From assembly GCA_948829205.1 (NCBI GenBank), contig CAQLOA010000110.1, positions 1 to 5,504 on the forward strand: DNA of 5,504 nucleotides. The letters run 5' to 3'. Below the pieces are notes generated by a model. The model had not been told where the DNA came from, searched no databases, and worked only from the letters and a program-made list of their open reading frames with translations. The stretch comes from an uncultured Eggerthellaceae bacterium (lineage in GTDB: Bacteria > Actinomycetota > Coriobacteriia > Coriobacteriales > Eggerthellaceae). Below, one piece after another: positions 1-5,051 of the stretch; the stretch's first letter is position 1; each line of letters begins with the position of its first letter. The position numbers and the translations under genes are program-made.

Positions 1-30
1 TCGTTCAACCGCGTACGACGGGTTGAACGA
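1..30. repeat. Perfect 10-bp inverted repeat (hairpin) at the window edge
   Basis: TCGTTCAACC (1-10) and GGTTGAACGA (21-30) are exact reverse complements separated by 10 nt that include the palindrome CGTACG. Five A residues follow at 31-35. In the plus direction there is no T-run after the stem. In the minus direction any U-tract would lie left of base 1 and cannot be seen. It may be the far terminator of the stress-protein transcript or belong to a neighbour outside the window. Confidence 0.45.
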
Positions 31-80
31 AAAACCCGTCCCCTGTTCACCCGCCCTGGGGCATCCGCGTAGCGTCAAGC

Positions 81-108
81 AATACTTCATCCAGCAGGAC
101 GAAGCATC
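81..108 (-). terminator. Possible 3' hairpin of the stress-protein mRNA
   Basis: Read on the minus strand, the base next to the stop codon begins a stem of 12 pairs (108-97 with 92-81) around the 4-nt loop TGCT. Three of the pairs are G-U wobbles, which become A-C mismatches in plus-strand RNA, so the fold favours the minus-strand transcript. No U-tract follows (the next bases read GCTTGACGC), so this may be an mRNA-stabilising 3' hairpin or a weak or factor-dependent terminator rather than a standard intrinsic one. Confidence 0.35.
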
Positions 109-588
109 TTACTTAACGGTGACGACAGGGATGCTGGTCTCGTGCAGCACCGCATAGCTGACGCTGCCAAGCATGGCACGAAGCGCCCCCAGGCCTCGAC
201 GCCCCATCACGATCATGTCCACCTCGTGGTCTTCGGCATAGTCGCAGATGCCAACCGCGGGCTTCACGGCCACGGTCGCGTCGAACGTCACGTTGCATTC
301 CACCGAGTCAACCAGGTCGGACGCCGCCTCCCTCATCTGGTCGCAAGCGATCTTCTTCGCGTTGTCGATGGCTTCGTCGTAGGCCTTCATATCGGGAAAG
401 ATCTGCTGCATGCCCGGGGTGGGCGAGTTCGCAAGGTCGCCGCTCAGCCCAAGCGAGCCGATGGACACCACCGAAACGATATGCATGGTCGCCTGAGGAT
501 CGTCGCCGATCAGGTTCTTGGCAACGACCAACGCCTCCTTGGCGGGATCCGACCCGTCGAATGCCACCATGATGTTCTTGTACAGCAT
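109..588 (-). CDS. Universal stress protein (UspA family), single domain
   Basis: A 159-residue protein, the usual length for a one-domain universal stress protein. It starts with the family's first beta strand and nucleotide-contacting Asp (VAFDGS, D11) and ends with the phosphate-binding loop GRRG (129-132) to GSVS (141-144), then the last strand IPVVTVK. These are the marks of the ATP-binding Usp subclass, which acts as a soluble cytosolic dimer in stress or dormancy responses; the exact role of this copy is unknown. The spacing between the two glycine parts of the loop is 8 residues, one fewer than the textbook G-x2-G-x9-G(S/T). The ATG start is supported by AAGGGG about 7 nt upstream (minus strand). 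It is divergent from the amidohydrolase gene and stands alone in the window. The family call is secure; the physiological role is not. Confidence 0.93.
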   Translation of the reverse strand: MLYKNIMVAFDGSDPAKEALVVAKNLIGDDPQATMHIVSVVSIGSLGLSGDLANSPTPGMQQIFPDMKAYDEAIDNAKKIACDQMREAASDLVDSVECNVTFDATVAVKPAVGICDYAEDHEVDMIVMGRRGLGALRAMLGSVSYAVLHETSIPVVTVK

Positions 589-590
589 GA

Positions 591-600
591 TTGTCCCCTT
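591..600 (-). promoter_or_regulatory. Ribosome-binding site of the stress-protein gene
   Basis: Minus-strand reading GCGAAAGGGGACAATCATG places a purine-rich AAAGGGG about 7 nt before the ATG at 588. It fixes the start at this methionine. Confidence 0.6.
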
Positions 601-627
601 TCGCGCTCAAACCGTCGCCTTGGCTCG

Positions 628-652
628 TTGGCCGTGCTTGCATCGCGGCCAA
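628..652. repeat. Small inverted repeat in the leader of the stress-protein gene
   Basis: TTGGCC (628-633) and GGCCAA (647-652) are exact complements. The pairing extends inward by G634-C646, a wobble pair and G636-C644 in plus-strand RNA, with a 7-nt loop. It lies about 40 nt upstream of the stress-protein start codon, so it would fall in the 5' leader if transcription starts near 697. Function unknown; a chance palindrome in GC-rich DNA is possible. Confidence 0.25.
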
Positions 653-687
653 AGTCGTCCGCGCGCAGCGTATGCGGCACGGCGCAC

Positions 688-699
688 GCAGGCGCCTGC
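688..699. promoter_or_regulatory. Perfect 12-bp palindrome, candidate operator
   Basis: GCAGGCGCCTGC is its own reverse complement over all 12 bases. It sits just downstream of the TATGAT hexamer on the minus strand, where the transcription start of the stress-protein gene would fall, a classical place for a repressor dimer to bind. No protein that binds it is recognisable in the window, so operator function is inference. Confidence 0.3.
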
Positions 700-703
700 C
701 CGA

Positions 704-709
704 ATCATA
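704..709 (-). promoter_or_regulatory. Possible -10 element for the stress-protein gene
   Basis: TATGAT on the minus strand (5 of 6 to TATAAT). The expected -35 position about 17 bp upstream reads CAGGAT, a poor match to TTGACA, so the promoter may need an activator, use another sigma factor, or not be real. It would give a leader of roughly 110 nt. Confidence 0.28.
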
Positions 710-772
710 CATTCACCTTGCCATGCATCCTGTCGTCGGGCCTCATGTGTAACCAGACAGTCGCATTGACGC

Positions 773-778
773 TAGAAT
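773..778 (+). promoter_or_regulatory. Possible -10 element for the amidohydrolase gene
   Basis: TAGAAT (5 of 6 to TATAAT) lies 28 nt before the GTG start. The -35 region around 748-755 (TGTAACCA) is weak. Transcription from here would begin near 785 and leave a leader of about 22 nt, long enough for the AAAGAG ribosome-binding site at 795-800. Confidence 0.3.
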
Positions 779-806
779 AGGGCGCGACCGACAGAAAGAG
801 AACACC

Positions 807-1604
807 GTGGAAGTCATCGATTGCCATTGCCATGTCTATCCGAAGAAGATATCCGAAAAGGCCGTCGGGGCCGTCGGGGCGTTCTACAACATCCACATGG
901 ACGCCGAAGACGGAACCACCGAAGGCTTGCTGGCCCTGTGCGAAGGCTCGCCCATCGGCCGCTTCGTGATCCACTCCGTGGCCACGCGTCCCGACCAGGT
1001 GCGCTCCATCAACGACTTCGTCGCCGACGAATGCGAGGCGCATCCCGAGTTCACCGGCTTCATGACGCTTCACCAGGACCTCTCCGACGACGAGCTGCAA
1101 ACCGAGGTCGACCACGCGTGCGAGCGCGGGCTTCGCGGAATCAAGCTGCATCCCGACACGCAGAAGGTCGACATGGACGACCCGCGCCTGATGCGCGTAT
1201 ACGAGATCGCCCAGTCGCGCGGGCTGCCGATGATCGTTCACACCGGCGACTACCGCTACGACTACTCGCACCCGCGCCGCATGAAGCGCATCCTGCACGA
1301 GTTCCCTGACCTGGTGGTCGACGCCGCCCACTTCGGCGGGTGGTCGGTGTTCGACCTCGCTGTGGAATACCTTGAGAACGAGAACTGCTTCATGGACATG
1401 TCAAGCTCGATGGCGCTGATCGGCCGCCGCCGCACGCGCGAGCTCACCCGCCTTCACGGCACCGACCGCATCATGTTCGGCAGCGACTTCCCCATGTGGA
1501 GCCCCACCGCCGAGTTGAACGAGTTCGTGGCGGCTGGCTTCACCGACGACGAGCTTGAGAATCTTCTTCGTAACAACGCACTGCGCTTCCTCGGCGAGGC
1601 ATAG
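807..1604 (+). CDS. Amidohydrolase family 2 metal-dependent hydrolase (TIM barrel)
   Basis: A 265-residue protein of the amidohydrolase-2 branch, cytosolic TIM-barrel enzymes that use one or two divalent metals for hydrolysis or decarboxylation. The expected ligands are in order: D5-x-H7-x-H9 on the first strand (IDCHCHVYP), K113 and H115 in GIKLHPD, H145 in IVHTGD, H175 in VDAAHFGG, and the late-barrel Asp D227 in MFGSDFP. With all of these present it is probably active. The length is typical and no signal peptide or membrane segment is seen. The start is GTG with AAAGAG (795-800) 6 nt upstream, and the metal motif begins 5 residues later, so no longer N-terminus is needed; an in-frame TAG lies just upstream. 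It is divergent from the stress-protein gene and separated from mscL by a repeat element, so probably monocistronic. The substrate cannot be deduced; relatives include amide or ester hydrolases and ACMSD-like decarboxylases. Confidence 0.9.
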   Translation: MEVIDCHCHVYPKKISEKAVGAVGAFYNIHMDAEDGTTEGLLALCEGSPIGRFVIHSVATRPDQVRSINDFVADECEAHPEFTGFMTLHQDLSDDELQTEVDHACERGLRGIKLHPDTQKVDMDDPRLMRVYEIAQSRGLPMIVHTGDYRYDYSHPRRMKRILHEFPDLVVDAAHFGGWSVFDLAVEYLENENCFMDMSSSMALIGRRRTRELTRLHGTDRIMFGSDFPMWSPTAELNEFVAAGFTDDELENLLRNNALRFLGEA

Positions 1605-1616
1605 GACTTCCCTAAA

Positions 1617-1734
1617 CTTTTGGAATGTGCCGTTGGAACACATCCAACGGCACACAGTGATTGCGATTCTCCAAAGAGAAGAGCTAGCGTGACTGGCGTG
1701 CCGTTAGGTGTGTTCCAACGGCACATTCCAAAAG
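1617..1734. repeat. REPIN-like compound palindrome (two inverted 37-nt arms)
   Basis: The arms at 1617-1653 and 1698-1734 are inverted copies of each other with 35 of 37 positions matching, separated by 44 nt. Each arm holds its own hairpin. In the left arm GTGCCGTTGGA and TCCAACGGCAC form a perfect 11-bp stem with loop ACACA (1627-1653). In the right arm the stem is 8 perfect pairs, an A/C mismatch, a G-C and a G-U (1698-1724). In both arms the outer side of the hairpin carries the same foot, CTTTTGGAAT. A 5-bp hairpin (1667-1671 with 1676-1680) sits near the centre. Two inverted palindromes with a shared foot is the layout of REPINs, non-autonomous elements mobilised by RAYT (Y1/HUH) transposases. 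No U-tracts follow the stems, so an intrinsic terminator is less likely. No target-site duplication is obvious. Copy number elsewhere is unknown. Confidence 0.75.
1627..1653. repeat. Left hairpin of the compound palindrome
   Basis: A perfect 11-bp stem with a 5-nt ACACA loop, beginning 23 nt after the amidohydrolase stop. It could protect the 3' end of that mRNA or stall polymerase, but it is followed by ACAGTGATT rather than a T-run. Confidence 0.7.
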
Positions 1735-1739
1735 GGAGG
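1734..1739 (+). promoter_or_regulatory. Ribosome-binding site of mscL, abutting the repeat
   Basis: GGGAGG, 4 nt before the ATG at 1744. It decides the start: the frame stays open upstream to a GTG at 1708, but that codon lies inside the right repeat arm, would add 12 residues encoded by the repeat (MCSNGTFQK...), and has no such site. The first G of the ribosome-binding site is the last base of the repeat arm. Confidence 0.75.
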
Positions 1740-1743
1740 CGTC

Positions 1744-2220
1744 ATGAAAGGCAAAGGGCTCATAGCCGAATTCAAGGACTTCATAAACCAGGGCAACGTC
1801 ATGGACATGGCCGTCGGCATCATCATCGGCGCCGCGTTCACGGCCATAGTCACGTCGCTGGTGAACGACATCATCACTCCGCTGATCATGTTGGTAACGG
1901 GCGGCAACGGCACCGAGATCAGCGGGCTGCAAATCCCTGTCGGAGGCGGCCAGTACCTGGACTTCGGAGCCTTCATCGGGGCCATCATCAACTTCCTGAT
2001 CATCGCGCTTTGCGTGTTCTTCATCGTGAAGGCGTTCAACAAGATGCGCGACCATTCCAAGAAGCTGGTGCACCGCAACGCCGCCGGCGAGGAAGTGGCC
2101 GAGGTCGCGCCCATCTGCCCTTACTGCAAGGAAGAAGTGAACGTGGGGGCCACGCGCTGCTACCACTGCGCCGCTGACCTGCCCGAACCCGCCACGCCTA
2201 CCGAACAGGTGGTTGCCTAA
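1744..2220 (+). CDS. mscL: Large-conductance mechanosensitive channel MscL with C-terminal zinc ribbon
   Basis: A 158-residue protein. MscL forms a homopentameric pore in the inner membrane that opens under high tension and releases solutes on osmotic downshock. Residues 1-100 follow the family: amphipathic N-terminal helix (IAEFKDFINQ), the signature GNVMDMAVGIIIGAAF (18-32) opening TM1 (about 18-48), a periplasmic loop (about 52-74), and TM2 (about 75-97). A charged cytoplasmic stretch (NKMRDHSKK) then leads to CPYC (125-128) and CYHC (139-142), a CxxC-x10-CxxC zinc-ribbon knuckle, and a short acidic/proline tail. E. coli MscL has 136 residues and lacks the ribbon, which accounts for the extra length. 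I chose the ATG at 1744 over a GTG at 1708 because of the GGGAGG just upstream. The stop TAA overlaps the stop of the convergent gene. Channel identity is near certain; metal binding by the tail is inference. Confidence 0.95.
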   Translation: MKGKGLIAEFKDFINQGNVMDMAVGIIIGAAFTAIVTSLVNDIITPLIMLVTGGNGTEISGLQIPVGGGQYLDFGAFIGAIINFLIIALCVFFIVKAFNKMRDHSKKLVHRNAAGEEVAEVAPICPYCKEEVNVGATRCYHCAADLPEPATPTEQVVA

Positions 2221-5012
2221 AGAGTACCGTTTGCTTGTAAAGCCGCCTGCAGCACCGAGCGGGCCTGGGTGGGAGCATGGGCCGAGGTGCCCACCTCTTC
2301 AAGCATGAGCGCCACCACCACGTTGCGACCACCGTCGGCGTCGGCTATCCCGACGAACCAGCTGTCGTCCGCCTTGCCTTCGTGCTCGGCGGTTCCCGTC
2401 TTGCCCGCGACTTGCACGCCCGAAATAGCCGCCGCGGTGCCGGTTCCGCTGTTAACGACGCCTTTCATGACCTCGAGCACCCGGTTTGCGACCTCGGTGC
2501 TCGTGGCCTGCCAAAGCTTGTTTGGCGACGCCGAATACCCGCGGGTTCCGTTCGAATTGTAGACGCCTTCCACAAGATAGGGGTTCAGGATGGTGCCGCC
2601 GTTCGCAATGCCGCAGCCGACCAGCGCCATCTCCAGCACGGTGGCCTGGGGACCGGCAGGGCTTTCGTGTTCGCCGACGGGCTCGCCAGCAGCTGCCCAG
2701 GCGGTTTCCCACGTGGTCATCTCCTCGGGGTCGGGCATGAGCGACTCGGCCACGGGAAGGTCGAACTTCAGCTCGTCATTGAAGCCGAACTTCTTGGCGG
2801 CGTCCACAAGCCTTTGCGACCCCAGCTCGACGCCCACCTGACCGAACACCGTGTTGGACGACAACTCGAACGCACGGGCGAGCGAGACCTCGCCCCAGTC
2901 GCGGTCGTTGAAGTTGGTGACCGGCGCATTGCCTATGTCCAGCTCGGAAGGCGAGTCGTACACCGTGCTTTCGGTGGCGACGCCGTCTTCGAGCGCCGCG
3001 GTGAGCGACACGATCTTGAACGTCGAGCCTGGCGCGTACAGCGATTGGGTTGCGCGGTTAAGCAGCTCGGACGAATCGCCGCCCGACGACCCCGCGCCGG
3101 ACGATGCGCTTTTCAGGACTTCATCGACGTTTGACGCATCGTAGGTAGGGGAAGACGCCATGCCCAGAACCGCGCCCGTCGTAGGGTCGATGACCACGCA
3201 GGCACCCTTGTATCCTGCGATCGCATCCTGCGCTGCCTGCTGCACCTTAGAATTCAGCGTGAGCGTGACGTCGTTGCCAGGCTGGGACACCCCGGCCAGC
3301 GAGTTGATCACATCGGTCCAGCTGGCATAGTTCTCGGTGCCCCGCAACGAATCGTTCATGGACGCTTCGATGCCACTGGTTCCATACTGCGAGGAATAGT
3401 ACCCCACCACGTGCGAGGCCAGGTTGCCCGCCGGGTATTCGCGTTCGTAGCTGCCGTCTTCGAGCTTGACCGACTCGGCCAGGATCACCCCGTCGTAGGT
3501 GGAAATCGTGCCGCGCGGGCTTTCGGCTTCCTTCATGATGGTGTGGTTGTTGCCAGGCATCGCCTTGATGTTGTTGGCGTCGATCACCATGATGTAGGTG
3601 AGGCTTGCCACCAGAAGCGCGAACATCGCCGAGAACACGATCATGGTGTTGGTCAGGCGCTTCCCCAGCGACACGCGTCCGAGCACCCCGGTGCTGTGCA
3701 ACGTGGCGTGGGTCATGGTCAGCTCGGACTCGCGTCCCGTTGCCTCGTCACCAGCACGCAGAAGCAGCCCCGCGATGATGAACCCGGCCAGAAGAGACGA
3801 CCCGCCCTGGCTTATGAACGGGAGTGTGATGCCCGTAAGCGGGATCAGGCGCGTGATGCCACCGACGATTATGAATGCCTGCAGCACGACGATGGAGGTC
3901 GCGCCCACCGACGTGAACGAGCTGAAGTCGGACTTGGCGCGCGCCGCCGTGTAGATGCCGCGGATGGCGAACACCAGGTACAGCAACAGCACGCCCGCAG
4001 CGGCAAGCAGGCCCCCTTCCTCGCCTATGGCCGAGAAGATGAAGTCGCTTTCCGCATAGGGAATCAAATCGGCCATGCCGCGGCCGATGCCGGCGCCGAA
4101 CATGCCGCCGTCCGCAAGCGAGTAGAGGCTTTGGACGATCTGGTAGCCGGTGCCCTGGGCGTCAGCGAAAGGGTCAAGCCAGATGTCGACACGCTGCTGC
4201 ACGTGCCCGAACATGAAGAAGAGCAGCACGGCCGCGATGGCAGCAAGCACCACCCCGGCGGCAACGTAGAGCTTCTTGCCCGTGGCAACGTAAAGCATGA
4301 CGATGAACATCAGGAACAGCACCAGCGCGCTGCCGAGGTCCTTTTCCAGGACGACGATGAGGAACGCCAACGCCCACATGATTATCAGCGGAAGCAGCGT
4401 CTGCAGGCTGGGCAGATTGACCGGACCAACGCGCCACGTGAAGACGGACAGCATCTCGCGGTTCTGCGCAAGGTAGGCGGCCAGGAACAGCACGATGAAG
4501 ATCTTCGCCAACTCGCCGGGCTGGAAGGAGAAGCCGCCGATGGAGAGCCAAAGACGGCTGCCGTTGATTTCCTCGCCGATGCCGGGAAGCATGGGCGAAA
4601 GCAGCAGCAGCACGCCGACGACCATCAGCGTGTACTTGTAGTTGGACAGCCGATCGAGCCTGCGCACCAACACCAGCACCAGCACGAGCGCGGCGACGCC
4701 GAGGAACATCCACACCAGCTGACGGGTTGCAGCCGCTGGGGCAAGCCGGGTGACGAAAGCTATGCCGATGCCCGAAAGCGCGAACGTGATGGGCAAGAGC
4801 GCAGGGTCGGCATTGGGAGCCAGCTTGCGGATGGCGAAGTGAGCAAGCAGGAACGCCAGGAATATGCCTATCGGAACGCCCAGCGTGTTGAAGGAAAGCG
4901 CCTGGAACCCCTCTTCGGAACCTGCGCCGCTGAGCACCATCATTGCGAACATCAGGATCACCAACGGGGCGGCCACGCAGAGAAGTAGCAGCTCTACGTT
5001 ACGGCGAGTCAT
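2217..5012 (-). CDS. SEDS glycosyltransferase (RodA/FtsW family) fused to class B penicillin-binding transpeptidase
   Basis: A 931-residue membrane protein combining two partners that are usually separate. Residues 1-420 are a SEDS polymerase with about 12 membrane segments: GSRLWLSIGGFSFQPGELAK (151-170), DAQGTGYQ (284-291, where D284 aligns with the catalytic Asp of E. coli RodA/FtsW), SDFIFSAIGEEGG (322-334) and TLPFISQGGSS (396-406). It would polymerise lipid II into glycan strands. After a linker (421-450) comes a second anchor (about 455-476), a short pedestal, and the transpeptidase domain with the complete active site: SxxK at S663-TFK, SxN at S718-SN, KTG at 871-873. It would cross-link the strands outside the membrane and should be a beta-lactam target. 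The two halves resemble actinobacterial RodA and PbpA in order and size. The ATG has GAGG (5020-5023) 7 nt upstream and lies 39 nt after the phosphatase stop, so the two are probably cotranscribed. Elongation versus septal role is not settled by sequence. Confidence 0.93.
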   Translation of the reverse strand: MTRRNVELLLLCVAAPLVILMFAMMVLSGAGSEEGFQALSFNTLGVPIGIFLAFLLAHFAIRKLAPNADPALLPITFALSGIGIAFVTRLAPAAATRQLVWMFLGVAALVLVLVLVRRLDRLSNYKYTLMVVGVLLLLSPMLPGIGEEINGSRLWLSIGGFSFQPGELAKIFIVLFLAAYLAQNREMLSVFTWRVGPVNLPSLQTLLPLIIMWALAFLIVVLEKDLGSALVLFLMFIVMLYVATGKKLYVAAGVVLAAIAAVLLFFMFGHVQQRVDIWLDPFADAQGTGYQIVQSLYSLADGGMFGAGIGRGMADLIPYAESDFIFSAIGEEGGLLAAAGVLLLYLVFAIRGIYTAARAKSDFSSFTSVGATSIVVLQAFIIVGGITRLIPLTGITLPFISQGGSSLLAGFIIAGLLLRAGDEATGRESELTMTHATLHSTGVLGRVSLGKRLTNTMIVFSAMFALLVASLTYIMVIDANNIKAMPGNNHTIMKEAESPRGTISTYDGVILAESVKLEDGSYEREYPAGNLASHVVGYYSSQYGTSGIEASMNDSLRGTENYASWTDVINSLAGVSQPGNDVTLTLNSKVQQAAQDAIAGYKGACVVIDPTTGAVLGMASSPTYDASNVDEVLKSASSGAGSSGGDSSELLNRATQSLYAPGSTFKIVSLTAALEDGVATESTVYDSPSELDIGNAPVTNFNDRDWGEVSLARAFELSSNTVFGQVGVELGSQRLVDAAKKFGFNDELKFDLPVAESLMPDPEEMTTWETAWAAAGEPVGEHESPAGPQATVLEMALVGCGIANGGTILNPYLVEGVYNSNGTRGYSASPNKLWQATSTEVANRVLEVMKGVVNSGTGTAAAISGVQVAGKTGTAEHEGKADDSWFVGIADADGGRNVVVALMLEEVGTSAHAPTQARSVLQAALQANGTL
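3713..3716 (-). promoter_or_regulatory. Candidate internal start / fossil stop-start junction (ATGA) in the fusion
   Basis: Minus-strand sequence at the seam reads GAGCTGACCATGACC. The ATG (M433) is where a separate PbpA-like protein would begin, about 22 residues before its membrane anchor, and gives a 499-residue product close to stand-alone PbpA. In the +1 frame the same bases contain two TGA stops, one overlapping the ATG as ATGA, the classic overlap of translationally coupled genes. The ribosome-binding site ahead of it is weak, so use as a real start is doubtful. Confidence 0.25.
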
Positions 5013-5019
5013 GACACCG

Positions 5020-5023
5020 CCTC
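5020..5023 (-). promoter_or_regulatory. Ribosome-binding site of the SEDS-PBP gene
   Basis: GAGG on the minus strand, 7 nt before the ATG at 5012, within the 39-nt gap after the phosphatase stop. It supports this start and independent ribosome entry within an operon. Confidence 0.6.
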
Positions 5024-5051
5024 GCAGACGATGCTGGTTTGGGTTTGTTCG

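Noticed and set aside
766..771. TTGACG as a -35 element for the amidohydrolase gene
   Set aside because: The -10 position 17 bp downstream reads CGACAG, which is not a credible match, and the start would crowd the ribosome-binding site. The TAGAAT at 773 is the better candidate.
142..780. A 212-codon plus-strand frame covering the stress-protein gene and its upstream region
   Set aside because: It has no recognisable motif, is antisense to a secure gene, and runs across the divergent promoter region.
705..1331. A 208-codon minus-strand frame antisense to the amidohydrolase
   Set aside because: The translation is Val/Asp/His-rich without any family feature, while the plus strand carries all amidohydrolase metal ligands.
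1617..1734. Intrinsic terminator for the amidohydrolase gene
   Set aside because: The stems are strong but neither is followed by a U-tract on either strand, and the two inverted arms with a shared foot fit a mobile repeat better. A secondary terminating role is not excluded.
1617..1734. CRISPR array
   Set aside because: There are only two copies, in inverted rather than direct orientation, and no regular spacers.
1616..1735. Target-site duplication around the repeat element
   Set aside because: The left flank (CCCTAAA) and right flank (GGAGGC) do not match, so insertion by a duplicating transposase is not supported.
1684..2166. Minus-strand frames antisense to mscL
   Set aside because: They are shadows of a clear MscL and partly derive from the repeat.
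3411..4988. A 525-codon open frame on the plus strand, antisense to the SEDS-PBP gene
   Set aside because: Its translation is rich in His, Gln, Arg, Asp and Glu with no domain, as expected for the reverse of a GC-rich membrane-protein gene. The opposite frame has clear SEDS and PBP motifs, so this one is a shadow.
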